Source of the DNA: Paractinoplanes lichenicola
GTDB taxonomy: Bacteria > Actinomycetota > Actinomycetes > Mycobacteriales > Micromonosporaceae
Assembly: GCF_016785085.1 (NCBI RefSeq)
Contig: NZ_JAENHO010000014.1
Coordinates: 124,001 to 188,000 of the forward strand
DNA length: 64,000 bases
Reading direction: 5' to 3'
Part shown: piece after piece, positions 25,964 through 34,947 of the stretch
Layout: each line of letters opens with the position of its first letter
Numbering within the stretch: the stretch's first letter is position 1
The notes under the pieces: model-generated
The model's input: only the letters and a program-made list of their open reading frames with translations
Databases searched by the model: none
Told to the model about the DNA's origin: nothing
Position numbers and translations under genes: made by a program

Positions 25964-28075
25964 CTAGGCGGCGACCAGGTGAGTGATCGAGCGCAGCGGA
26001 ATTCTCAGCCAGCCCGGGCGATGGCGAGCCTCGTAGGCGGCTTCGTAGACCGCCTTGTCGAGCTCGTATGCGGCGAGCAAGGCGTCTGTGACTCTCGGGT
26101 CGACCCCACTGGCCTGGGCGTATCCGTCGCAGAAGGCGGCGCGGTTACGGTCGGCCCAGTCCTGAGCCAGGGCGGCCAGCGACTCGTCGTCCTGGTCGCC
26201 CAGCAACTGGTATGACGCGTACTCGTAGCTGCGCAACATCGCGGCCACATCCCGAAGCGGTGAGTCGGGCAGACGACGTTCGTAGAGCGGACCGCCCGGC
26301 TCGCCCTCGAAGTCAATCAAGAGCCAGTTCGCGGGTGTCCGCAGCACCTGACCCAGATGAAGGTCGCCATGCACGCGCTGGACCGTCACGGGCTCACCGG
26401 TCAGGACGCGGAAGCGCTCCTCGATGGCCGCGACGTGCGGTTTGATCTCGGCGACCTCGTTGGCCGTCGCATGCAGCCGGGCGAGCACGGCCACCAGGGG
26501 GAACGGCGCCGGGTCGGATCCCATCGCCGTCGCCAGGTCAGCGTGCACCCGGGCGACCGCCTCGCCCAGCCGGTACGACTCGCTCGCGAAATTGTCCGGG
26601 CCGCTCACGCCGGCGAACAGGTCCCGGGCGGCGGCCGTGGCCATCGCCCATCCTTCCGTCGAGTCCGCCGCGTACTCCGTCACCATGCCCAGGGGGCACG
26701 GCTCGCCCGCGATGGTCGTCTCGAAGGAGCCGAGCAGCTTGGCCACGTGCGGGTTGCCCGCCCGAGCCAGCACCCGATTGAGCTCGATGTCGGGATGGAT
26801 CCCGGTGGAGACCCGCCGGAAGACCTTGAGGATCGCCTCATCCCCGAAGATCACGCTGGTGTTGCTCTGCTCCGAATCGAACAGTCGCGGTGCCGCCGTG
26901 CCCGGGAATCGCGCCCCCGGCTCCGGCTCGAACACCAGGTCGCCGACCGGGCGACCCGCCTCGACCAGGGCAAGGAGGCGGTGCGCGGCGTCGCTGTCGT
27001 ACAGAGCGTCGTAACCGGTGCGGCCGCCGGCCGCGCCGATCGTGGCCAGGCGCCGGTGCTCGACCTCGCGCTCGCCGCCCGAGGCCACCATCACCTGATA
27101 CAGCTCGGAGCTGCCGTCGGTGTACTCCACGTCCACCAGCACGAGGTCGAGAACATCGTCGAGCGACGTCGATGCCGCGCAGGTGACCGAGAACGGCGTT
27201 CGAGAACGGCCCGCGTACCATCGCTGCTCCGGCAGCCAATCGGCGAAGGGCAACTTCCGGACGGCGTGCGCCGGTGTACGACCGTCGTCCCGGTCCGGCT
27301 CATGACCACGCCTGCGGGCGGAGTCCGGCGCGGCGATGGTCGTCCGCCCCACGCCGAAAACGGTGGCGGCGAGCTCGGCAGGAAGACCGCAGTCCTCGGT
27401 CCGCAACATCTCCCTCAGCCGCTCGGGCGGTCGTGGTCCGCGATCACTGCCGGGACGGCCTCGCAGAACCCAGTCGCTCCAGGCGCCCAGCCATCCACGT
27501 TCGTCGTCCGACCGGAAAACGGCGGCCCGGCGCAGGAGCGCGCTCAGCACTCGTCGGTCCTGCGGGCTTGCCAGCTCCGCGAAGCGAGGAACGGCCAGGC
27601 GCACCTGCCCGGTTTCGGCGTCGAAGCCGTCCCCTTCGGCCCTTGCGCTTCTGCTCAGTTGTGACCACGAGCATCGAAGAAGCACCAAGCCGTTCCGCCC
27701 GTCCGCACTCACCTCGACGCGGCTCGACCCCTCGCCCAGCACCAAGGTCTCGGTGGGGCGCCCGGCCTCGACCGCCGCTTGCGAGGCGGCCAGCAAGAAC
27801 GTGGCGAGATCGCGCGTGGCGTCTTCCGGAGGTGTGATGCCCAGGTCGTGCTGCGTCGGCTGAACCGACTCCACCAGAAACTGGCGGGCCCGTCCGTCGC
27901 CGGCCAGGCAGTGGAGGACTACCGCCTCCAAATCGTACTGATGCTGCTCACGGGCCTCGGGGATGACCGGGCTTCCGGGTGGCAGTTTGCGAATGGCCTG
28001 GAAGGCCTGCTGATAGGTCTCGCCGGTGTATTCGAGGCGGAGCCGAGCGCCCTGCTGGTCACGGGTCTTACGCAT
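25964..28075 (-). CDS. Cassette 2 large protein: shared N-domain fused to maltokinase
   Basis: The protein has 703 aa. Residues ~14-250 are homologous to the N-domain of the protein at 14650-16671 (EYTGETYQQAFQAI, LRCSWSQL, LSALLRRAAVF....WLGAW). From ~270 on it is a complete maltokinase: the N-terminal cap motif LPFADWLPEQRWYAG, then a kinase-like fold with VHGDLHLGQVL (catalytic Asp) and LIDFEGEP (metal-binding DFE), then RDVAAMLRSYEYA. Maltokinase makes maltose 1-phosphate, feeding GlgE alpha-glucan synthesis, and is normally ~450 aa or fused to TreS. No treS, glgE or glgB is in this window. The ATG at 28075 lies inside the end of the 75-aa protein gene (8-nt overlap). Confidence 0.85.
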   Translation of the reverse strand: MRKTRDQQGARLRLEYTGETYQQAFQAIRKLPPGSPVIPEAREQHQYDLEAVVLHCLAGDGRARQFLVESVQPTQHDLGITPPEDATRDLATFLLAASQAAVEAGRPTETLVLGEGSSRVEVSADGRNGLVLLRCSWSQLSRSARAEGDGFDAETGQVRLAVPRFAELASPQDRRVLSALLRRAAVFRSDDERGWLGAWSDWVLRGRPGSDRGPRPPERLREMLRTEDCGLPAELAATVFGVGRTTIAAPDSARRRGHEPDRDDGRTPAHAVRKLPFADWLPEQRWYAGRSRTPFSVTCAASTSLDDVLDLVLVDVEYTDGSSELYQVMVASGGEREVEHRRLATIGAAGGRTGYDALYDSDAAHRLLALVEAGRPVGDLVFEPEPGARFPGTAAPRLFDSEQSNTSVIFGDEAILKVFRRVSTGIHPDIELNRVLARAGNPHVAKLLGSFETTIAGEPCPLGMVTEYAADSTEGWAMATAAARDLFAGVSGPDNFASESYRLGEAVARVHADLATAMGSDPAPFPLVAVLARLHATANEVAEIKPHVAAIEERFRVLTGEPVTVQRVHGDLHLGQVLRTPANWLLIDFEGEPGGPLYERRLPDSPLRDVAAMLRSYEYASYQLLGDQDDESLAALAQDWADRNRAAFCDGYAQASGVDPRVTDALLAAYELDKAVYEAAYEARHRPGWLRIPLRSITHLVAA

Positions 28076-28295
28076 GGTCCCGCCCCCGGACCGTGGTGGT
28101 CAGTTCGGCGCTCCAGGACTGCAGGCAACCGAGGAACGCGAGGGCGAGGTCGCCGTGCGACCGGGGTCGCAACCCGGCCAGGATCCAGATCGGCGCCAGG
28201 AGGACCACCACTAGGAGGAGCGGCAGATGAATCACGGCTACGACAAGTGGCTTCGCCAGCGCGGCGAAAGCGGGGGTCATGGTGAGCGAAGGCAC
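28068..28295 (-). CDS. 75-aa hydrophobic protein, first gene of cassette 2
   Basis: This is a small membrane protein homologous to the 75-aa protein at 14426-14653 and of exactly the same length. It has a polar start (MPSLTMTPAFAALA), a hydrophobic stretch KPLVVAVIHLPLLLVVVLLAPIWILAGL, then RPRSHGDLALAFL. The GTG at 28295 is supported by the alignment of starts and by GGGAGA five bases upstream. Its last eight bases overlap the start of the maltokinase fusion gene, so the two are probably translated together. The function is unknown; the constant pairing with the N-domain protein suggests a membrane anchor or sensor for it. Confidence 0.8.
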   Translation of the reverse strand: MPSLTMTPAFAALAKPLVVAVIHLPLLLVVVLLAPIWILAGLRPRSHGDLALAFLGCLQSWSAELTTTVRGRDHA

Positions 28296-28516
28296 GATCT
28301 CTCCCGTCCCGCTGCCCGGCCAGCTTGATCGAGATAAGACGTACCTAGAGATTCTCAGGTCTGTGCTCGCCGATGGACTCGTGTCCTTCAGCTACCCCTC
28401 GGATCTGTGCCGGGAGATCCGGGCAGCTCGGCTAATCGCGACAGCCAAGCGCAACGTTACCCACATTCACTCACGTCTCAAACCTGGTCACGTGAATTCG
28501 ATCCGCGGGTGACACC

Positions 28517-29359
28517 TCAATCGAGCGTGGCCCAGGAGTTTTGTTCGACGTCCTCGTCGACCACGCCCTCATAGAGCACGAACAGGTAGGTGCCCTCGAT
28601 CGCCTCCGGGGTGCCTGCGAAGCGGATGACGTCGGCGGCCGGGCGGGTGCTGTGCGGGGTCGCCGTGACGGTCTCGCTCAGTGGGCCCTCGGTGGCGCCC
28701 ATCAGGGTGGCGACCCGGAACTCGTACGTGTGGCCGGGGATGAGTTGCCCGACGTGGACCATGCTGGAATCGAAGGCCACGGGCAGGCGGGCGAAGTGGG
28801 TCTGCCCGGCGGTGACGTCGCGTTGATACACCCGATAGCCCGTGACCCGGTCGATGTGCCGCCAGGACAGGTACGCGTGGTCGTCCTTCGCGGTCACGGT
28901 CAGGTTTCGTGGCGCGGGTGGCGTGGTGGATCGGGGCCAGAACGGCCACCCGGCCTCGGCCTGACCGCCGTACGAGATGATCAGTTTGCCGCGGGCCGGA
29001 TCCGCCTGCACGGTCAGGGTTTCGGGGACGGTTCCGTGGTGATGCGGTCCGTCGAACGGGCCGGTCGGCGACAGCGCGGTGTAGGCCACCAGCTGAGTGT
29101 CGGACGGCAGGTTGTGCTCGCGGGTGACCAGCACGTACAGCGGGGGCAGCTTGAGGACCGCGAACGAGGCGCCGACCCCGCTGAGCAGACGCGCCGACTC
29201 CCCCGGCTCGGCCGACCAGGTCGTACCGGTCCAGTACTGCCGCTCGCCGCCGGACTGCGTCCGTGACACGTGCGCGAACGTCATCCGGCCGGGCGCGCGC
29301 TCGGTGCCGTACCCGTACGTGTAGTCACCGTCCTGCAGCACGGCCGATTCCCAGTTCAC
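28517..29359 (-). CDS. Protein with beta-propeller-like region and fibronectin type III domain
   Basis: The protein has 280 aa. The first ~145 residues ('NWESAVLQDGDYTYGYGTERA', 'YWTGTTWS', 'LVAYTALSPTGPF', 'LIISYGG') look like the last blades of a DUF4185/DUF5005-type five-bladed propeller found in extracellular carbohydrate-binding proteins. Residues ~150-245 form an FN3 domain (APRNLTVTAKDDHAYLSW..., TGYRVYQRD, GHTYEFRV). There is no signal peptide, and the propeller is shorter than usual. The GTG start overlaps the MFS transporter's stop (GTGA). This looks like a 5'-truncated gene that became coupled to the transporter, or a true cytoplasmic version. Confidence 0.65.
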   Translation of the reverse strand: MNWESAVLQDGDYTYGYGTERAPGRMTFAHVSRTQSGGERQYWTGTTWSAEPGESARLLSGVGASFAVLKLPPLYVLVTREHNLPSDTQLVAYTALSPTGPFDGPHHHGTVPETLTVQADPARGKLIISYGGQAEAGWPFWPRSTTPPAPRNLTVTAKDDHAYLSWRHIDRVTGYRVYQRDVTAGQTHFARLPVAFDSSMVHVGQLIPGHTYEFRVATLMGATEGPLSETVTATPHSTRPAADVIRFAGTPEAIEGTYLFVLYEGVVDEDVEQNSWATLD

Positions 29360-30651
29360 GGCTGGATGATGTCACGCACCCGCACCCGGGCCAGCACCGT
29401 CGCGGCCGCCAGCGCCGTCAGCGCCGCCACGCCCCAGGCCAGCAGGCTGGTGGTCGCGTCGGCCAGCAGCAGCAACGCCGCCGTGCCGATCGCCGTGCCC
29501 AGTTGGGCGGTGGTGTTGGCGATGCCGGCCGCCGTCGCCCGTGGCCCCTCCGGCACGTCAGTGGCCAGCGACGTCGTGGCGACCGAGGCCAGCCCCAGGC
29601 CGAGACCGACGACTGCCATGCTCGCGGCGAGCAGGACGGGCTGGCGCGGGGCGAGCAGCGGCGCCGCCACCCCAAGAGCGATAAACCCGAGCCCGTACGC
29701 CGCCACGCGCTCGGCGGGCCGACGCACGATCAGCCGCGCGGCCAGGGCCGAGCCCGGGATGACGGCCAGGCTCAGCGGCAGCAGGGTGGTCGCGGCCTCC
29801 AGGGGCGTACGGCCGAGGCTGGTCTGCAGATAAATCGTGATGAGCGTGGCCACGGCGGTGGTCGCGGTGTTGAAGAACGCTCCCCCGGCCCCGCGCCGCA
29901 GCCGGGTCAGCCGCAGCACGTCCGGCGGCAGGATCGGCGCCGAGGACCGCCGGTCCGCGAGCACGAAGAGGACGGCGGTGCCGACCGCCCCGGCCAGCAG
30001 GAACAGGCCGCCGCCGCGGCGGGACGCGCCGACCACGACCAGCATGACGGTCGCGGTCAGCAGCACCGTGCCGGCCAGGTTGAGCGAGGGCTTCTCAGTG
30101 GCTCGCGCTCGAGCGGGGACGAACATGAGGACCGCGACGGCGAGCCCGGCCGAGACGGCCAGGAGCCCCCAGAAGATCAGCCGCCAACTGCCGGCCGCCG
30201 AGACGAGCCCGCCCACGACGAAGCCGGACGCCCCGGCCGCCGCGCCCGCGGCACTCCAGGCGGCCACCGCGCGGGCCCGCCGCCGTTCGTCCCCGGCCAC
30301 CGCCGTCAGCAGCCACAACGCGGACGGCACGGCCACCGCCGCGGCCGCTCCCTGCAGGCACCGGCCCGCCGTCAACGCCGGCGCCGACCCGGCCGCGGCC
30401 GTCAGCAGCGAGCCCGCCGCGAACACGACCAGGCTGCCGAGGATGCACCGCCGATGGCCGAGCCGGTCGCCCAGCCGGGCCCCGAACATCAGCAGGCCGC
30501 CGAAGAACATCGCGTAGCCGGTGGCCACGATCGCGTCGTCGCTGGGCGCGGCCCCCACGTCGCGCAACATGGCAGGCAGCGTCGTCACGACGACGGTCAC
30601 ACCCATCACGTCGACGAACTGGATCAGGCACAACGCGGCCACAGCCCCCAT
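29356..30651 (-). CDS. MFS transporter (drug:H+ antiporter-like)
   Basis: This is a 431-aa inner-membrane protein. The loop 2-3 motif appears as 'GARLGDRLGHRRCILGSLVVF' (G-D-R-x-G-R/H-R pattern, motif A). About 14 hydrophobic segments are visible, which is the DHA2 (EmrB/QacA-like) layout, although the length is shorter than the usual ~480-520. Segment 5 carries 'GFVVGGLVSAAGSWRLIFW', the antiporter motif C region. The substrate cannot be predicted. It is the first gene of a coupled pair with the FN3 protein gene. No regulator is adjacent. Confidence 0.85.
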   Translation of the reverse strand: MGAVAALCLIQFVDVMGVTVVVTTLPAMLRDVGAAPSDDAIVATGYAMFFGGLLMFGARLGDRLGHRRCILGSLVVFAAGSLLTAAAGSAPALTAGRCLQGAAAAVAVPSALWLLTAVAGDERRRARAVAAWSAAGAAAGASGFVVGGLVSAAGSWRLIFWGLLAVSAGLAVAVLMFVPARARATEKPSLNLAGTVLLTATVMLVVVGASRRGGGLFLLAGAVGTAVLFVLADRRSSAPILPPDVLRLTRLRRGAGGAFFNTATTAVATLITIYLQTSLGRTPLEAATTLLPLSLAVIPGSALAARLIVRRPAERVAAYGLGFIALGVAAPLLAPRQPVLLAASMAVVGLGLGLASVATTSLATDVPEGPRATAAGIANTTAQLGTAIGTAALLLLADATTSLLAWGVAALTALAAATVLARVRVRDIIQP

Positions 30652-31082
30652 GCCAGGTGCCTACCCGGCGGGCGGGGCGGTGGAACGTGCGGGCCTAGCT
30701 CTCCGAGGTCCAGATCCGCCCGACCGCGACGTAGCCGGCGTCGGCCCGATCCACCACCAGAATCGTCTCGCCCGTCCGCTGCGTCCGCGGCGTCGGATGG
30801 GCGCACAACTGTCATGACGAGCCGTCCCTGAGCCGCATCCTCGACGAGTCCGAGACCGGTGTACCAAACGGTCGAACTCCGCGTCTCCGGCAACCCGAGC
30901 CCCGGCGAGACTCCATCGACCCGGATCGTTGACTTTTCGGTCACATATCTGAAACCTTGAATCCCTGCTCACGAAAAAACTTGGCAACAAGTTGAAAGAT
31001 TGTGGCAGGGAAGTCCCCCCATCCCCGGTGGTCGTCGAGACCCCGAACCTCGGCGACCCCGCGCACACCCGAAGAGGGACCC
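30652..31082. other. 431-bp divergent intergenic region between MFS and glucanase genes
   Basis: This is the divergent promoter region for the MFS transporter (minus) and the GH87-like gene (plus). Bases 30690-30944 read, on the minus strand, as two short coherent stretches in different frames (one starting with GTG at 30944, one ending GRIWTSES-stop at 30693). This could be a broken small gene, but I cannot support it. The part from 30900 to 31080 is AT-richer and holds a perfect dyad (see 30978-30993). Confidence 0.5.
30978..30993. promoter_or_regulatory. Candidate operator dyad upstream of the glucanase gene
   Basis: AACTTG GCAA CAAGTT is a perfect 6-bp inverted repeat with a four-base centre, 90 bp upstream of the GH87-like start codon in an AT-rich patch. 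Such dyads are bound by sugar-responsive regulators in actinomycetes, but no regulator gene is adjacent and the assignment is tentative. Confidence 0.35.
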
Positions 31083-34000
31083 ATGAGAGGACGAAGACTC
31101 GTCACCGGCATCCTGGCGACCGCCCTGGTCACCGCCGGGATTTCCGCTACCCCCGCGCACGCCGCCGGTGGGCCGAACCTGGCTCAGGGCAAGACCGCCA
31201 CGGCGAGCGGCAGCAATGGCCCGTACGGGGCCGGCAATGTCACCGACGGCAACGCGAGCTCCTACTGGGAGAGCCCGAGCAACGCCTTCCCCCAGTGGGT
31301 GCAGGTCGACCTGGGCAGTGCCGTCGCCGTCGATCAGGTCAAGTTGAAGCTGCCGCCGCCGGCCGACTGGGCCACCCGCACGCAGACGCTCAGCGTGCAG
31401 GGCAGCACGAACAACTCGACGTGGAGCACCCTGTCCGCGAGCGCCGGCCGCACCTTCAACCCGGGCAGCGGTAACACGGTCACGATTGACTTCACGGCGG
31501 CCACCGTCCGATATGTCCGCATCAACGTCACCGCCAACACCGGGTGGCCGGCCGCACAGCTCTCCGAACTGGAGATTTACGGGGTGGCCGGGCAAAATCC
31601 AGACCCCGAGCCGCCGACGGGCACCAACCTGGCCGCGGGCAAGACGATGGAGGCCTCGAGCTCGGTCTTCGGCTTCGTCGCCCCCAACGCCAACGACAAC
31701 AACCTCGCCACCTACTGGGAGTCGAACGGCTTCCCGGCCACGCTGACCGCCAAGCTCGGCGCCGACGCCAACGTCACCGGCGTGGTCGTCAAGCTCAACC
31801 CGGACTCGGCGTGGGGTCCCCGCACCCAGAACATCCAGGTGCTGGGCCGGGCCGCGGGCGCGTCGGCGTTCACGTCGCTCAAGGCGCGCGCCGACTACGC
31901 GTTCGGCAGCGGCAACACGGTCACCATCCCCGTGACGGGCCGGGCCGCCGACGTGCAGCTGCAGGTCTTCAGCAACACCGGCGCGCCGGGCGGTCAGGTC
32001 GCCGAGCTGCAGGTGCTCGGCTCGTGGGCGCCCAACCCGGATCTCGTCGTGACGGGGCTGACCTGGTCTCCGACCACTCCCGACGAGGCTTCCACGATCA
32101 CGATCACGGCCACCGTACGCAACCAGGGCAGCGCGGCCGCCGCGGCGACCACACTCGACGTACGGCTGGGCGGAAACACCGTGGGCAGCGCGAACGTCGG
32201 GGCTCTGGCCGCCGGCGCCTCGACCACCGTGACCGTGAACGCCGGTCGCCGGGCGCAGGGCTCCTATCAGGTGTCCGCCGTCGTCGACCCGGCCGATGCG
32301 GTGGCCGAGACGGACAATTCCAACAATTCACTTACCGCCGCCGCGCCTCTTGTCGTCGCACAGGCACCTGGCCCCGATCTCCAAATCGCGAGCGTCACCC
32401 CGAATCCGACAAATCCGGCGGCGGGTGCGGCGGTCACCTTCGCGGTGGCCGTGAACAACCGGGGCACAAGCGCCGCCGCGGCCAGCGTCACCCGCGTGGT
32501 TGCCGGCTCGACGACGCTCAACGTGAACACCGGCGCGATCGCGGCCGGCGCCACGGTCACGGTCAACGCCGGCCCCTGGACGGCGACCAGCGGCGGCGCG
32601 ACAGTCACGGCCACCGCCGACGCCACCAACGTCGTCGCCGAGACCAACGAGAACAACAACTCCCGTACGCAATCGATCGTCGTCGGCCGGGGCGCGGCCA
32701 CGCCCTACGTGTCGTACGAGGCCGAGGCCGCCCGCTATCAGGGCACCCTGGTCGAGGCCGACCCGCTGCGCACGTTCGGCCACACCAACTTCGGCACCGA
32801 GTCGTCGGGCCGCAAGTCGGTCCGCCTCACCAGCACCGGCCAGTTCGTCGAGTTCACTTCGGTCAACCAGGCCAACTCGATCGTCGTGCGCAACTCGATC
32901 CCGGACGCCCCGGGCGGCGGCGGCCAGAACGCGACGATCAGCCTGTACGCGAACGACCAGTTCGTGCAGAAGCTGACGCTCTCGTCGCGCAACAGCTGGC
33001 TCTACGGCACGAGCGACGACACCGAGTCGCTCTCGAACACGCCGTCGGCCGACGCGCGCCGGCTCTTCGACGAGTCGAACGCGCTGCTGTCCCAGTCGTA
33101 TCCGGCCGGCACCCGCTTCAAGCTGCAGCGGGACGCGGGCGACACGGCGTCGTTCTACGTCATCGACATGATCGACCTGGAGCAGGTGGCCCCGGCGCTC
33201 AGCCAGCCCGCCGGCTGCGTGTCGATCACGACCTACGGCGCGGTGCCGAACGACAACATCGACGACACGGCGGCCATCCAGCGCGCGGTCACCGACGACG
33301 AGAACGGCGTGATCCCCTGCGTCTGGATCCCGGCCGGCCAGTGGCGCCAGGAGCAGAAGATCCTCTCGCCCGACCCGAACCGCGGCCAGTGGAACCAGAA
33401 GGGCATCCGCAACGTGGTGATCCGCGGCGCCGGCATGTGGCACACGCGGCTCTACACGAACACCGAGCCGCAGAACGTCGTCGGCAACATCAACCACCCG
33501 CACGAGGGCAACGTCGGCTTCGACATCGACGACAACACGCAGATCTCCGACCTGGCGATTTTCGGCATGACGACCAACCGGGCCAACCGCGGCCACGGCA
33601 TCAACGGCCGGCTCGGCAAGAACACGAAGATCAGCAACCTGTGGATCGAGCACGTCAACGTCGGCGCCTGGGTCGGCCGCGACTATTCGGACACGCCCGC
33701 CTATTGGAACCCGGGCGACGGGCTCGAATTCAGCGGCATGCGCATCCGGGACACGTACGCGGACGGCATCAACTTCAGCAACGGCACCCGCAACTCGCGC
33801 GTCTTCAATTCCACTTTCCGCACCACCGGTGACGACTCGCTGGCCGTCTGGGCCAACCCGCGCGTCCGCGACACTGCGGCCGACTCCGCGAACAACAACC
33901 ATTTCGTCAACAACACCGTGCAGTTGCCGTGGCGGGCGAACGGCATCGCCATCTACGGCGGGTCGAACAATTCCGCCGAGAACAACCTGATCTACGACAC

Positions 34001-34418
34001 GATGAACTATCCCGGCATCATGCTGGCCACCGACCACGACCCGCTGCCGTTCGGCGGGACGACGCTGCTCGCCAACAACGGCCTCTACCGGGCCGGCGGC
34101 GTCTTCTGGAACGAGGACCAGGAATTCGGCGCGATCACGCTGTTCCCGTCCGGCAAGGACATCACCGGCGTCACCATCCGGGACACCGAGATCGTCGACT
34201 CCACGTACGACGGCATCCAGTTCAAAACTGGCGGCGGCAACATGCCCAACGTAGCCGTCACCAACGTCCGCATCGACAAATCCAACAACGGCGCCGGCAT
34301 CCTCGCAATGAGCGGCGCCCGCGGCAACGCCATCTTGAACAACGTCACCATCACCAACTCGGCCGACGGCAACATCGTCATCCAGCCGGGCTCCCAATTC
34401 ACGATAAGCGGCAATTAA
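31083..34418 (+). CDS. Secreted multidomain GH87-like alpha-1,3-glucanase (mycodextranase)
   Basis: This is a 1111-aa exported enzyme predicted to cut alpha-1,3-glucan or nigeran of fungal walls. The order is: signal peptide (~1-30); two F5/8-type (discoidin) domains (~31-165, 'NLAQGKTATASGSNG'; ~178-320); two CARDB domains (~325-540, each 'PDL.I..v...P..P'); a carbohydrate-binding-like domain (~545-700, 'YEAEAARYQG'); and a right-handed beta-helix (~705-1111). The helix starts 'SITTYGAVPNDNIDDTAAIQRAV' and contains 'TYADGINFSNGT' and 'TTGDDSLAVW', whose Asp residues match the GH87 catalytic set. Start ATG 31083 has GAGGG upstream. The other possibility is another polygalacturonase-like helix enzyme. 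Confidence 0.85.
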   Translation: MRGRRLVTGILATALVTAGISATPAHAAGGPNLAQGKTATASGSNGPYGAGNVTDGNASSYWESPSNAFPQWVQVDLGSAVAVDQVKLKLPPPADWATRTQTLSVQGSTNNSTWSTLSASAGRTFNPGSGNTVTIDFTAATVRYVRINVTANTGWPAAQLSELEIYGVAGQNPDPEPPTGTNLAAGKTMEASSSVFGFVAPNANDNNLATYWESNGFPATLTAKLGADANVTGVVVKLNPDSAWGPRTQNIQVLGRAAGASAFTSLKARADYAFGSGNTVTIPVTGRAADVQLQVFSNTGAPGGQVAELQVLGSWAPNPDLVVTGLTWSPTTPDEASTITITATVRNQGSAAAAATTLDVRLGGNTVGSANVGALAAGASTTVTVNAGRRAQGSYQVSAVVDPADAVAETDNSNNSLTAAAPLVVAQAPGPDLQIASVTPNPTNPAAGAAVTFAVAVNNRGTSAAAASVTRVVAGSTTLNVNTGAIAAGATVTVNAGPWTATSGGATVTATADATNVVAETNENNNSRTQSIVVGRGAATPYVSYEAEAARYQGTLVEADPLRTFGHTNFGTESSGRKSVRLTSTGQFVEFTSVNQANSIVVRNSIPDAPGGGGQNATISLYANDQFVQKLTLSSRNSWLYGTSDDTESLSNTPSADARRLFDESNALLSQSYPAGTRFKLQRDAGDTASFYVIDMIDLEQVAPALSQPAGCVSITTYGAVPNDNIDDTAAIQRAVTDDENGVIPCVWIPAGQWRQEQKILSPDPNRGQWNQKGIRNVVIRGAGMWHTRLYTNTEPQNVVGNINHPHEGNVGFDIDDNTQISDLAIFGMTTNRANRGHGINGRLGKNTKISNLWIEHVNVGAWVGRDYSDTPAYWNPGDGLEFSGMRIRDTYADGINFSNGTRNSRVFNSTFRTTGDDSLAVWANPRVRDTAADSANNNHFVNNTVQLPWRANGIAIYGGSNNSAENNLIYDTMNYPGIMLATDHDPLPFGGTTLLANNGLYRAGGVFWNEDQEFGAITLFPSGKDITGVTIRDTEIVDSTYDGIQFKTGGGNMPNVAVTNVRIDKSNNGAGILAMSGARGNAILNNVTITNSADGNIVIQPGSQFTISGN

Positions 34419-34947
34419 CCTTCTAATGGCGGTGTCCTCTTTTCCGGGTTTCTTGGGGGCACCGCCAAACCTTTTCCCGTACGCGACGTGCCAGTTCACA
34501 AACGCACCACACCCGTCCCGGGCGCGCCTCGCGATCAGCTGCAACACCGGGCCATAGCGCGGCCACCGGCCGTGGCGGGTGGCCAGGCTCAGGCCGCCCC
34601 GCTGATCCCAACCGTCCACCCGGCTCATCCGCTGACCAGCCTGCTGATCCGCCGCCCGTTCCCCATAGCCATCCGCCGACGGTTTTCCCGGGCGATCCGC
34701 CGCCCGCCTGATCCGCCGCCCGCCTGATCCGCCCGCCCTGCCGAACTACAACCGTGCACTCGGCTTATCCGCCACCCCGCCCTGCTGAACCGCCAACCGT
34801 TTACCCGGCTCGTCCGTTGGCCTGCCTGCTGATCCGCTGACGGTTACCCCCAGCCGTCTGCCGCTCGCCCGGCTCATCTGTTGACTGTTTGTCCGGCCGC
34901 CCGTCGGGTACCCGCGCCGTCCACGATGAAGGGACGGAGCGATCGCC
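34419..34947. other. 529-bp gene-free region with a weak stem-loop and degenerate CTGATCCGCC repeats
   Basis: GGCGGTG at 34428-34434 and CACCGCC at 34460-34466 can pair behind the glucanase gene, a possible weak terminator. From about 34620 to 34880, motifs such as ctgatccgccgcccg and ctgctgatccgc recur in loose tandem. The reading frames here are short and have no recognisable content. The promoter of the 34948 operon probably lies in the last ~60 bases. Confidence 0.6.

Noticed and set aside
30690..30944. Possible broken small gene on the minus strand (GTG at 30944; a separate frame ends GRIWTSES-stop)
   Set aside because: Two coherent-looking pieces are in different frames and neither matches a family I recognise; too weak to call even as a pseudogene.
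34488..34727. 79-codon frame after the glucanase
   Set aside because: It consists of degenerate CTGATCCGCC-type repeats giving Arg/Pro/Ile-rich sequence; no ribosome site or family.
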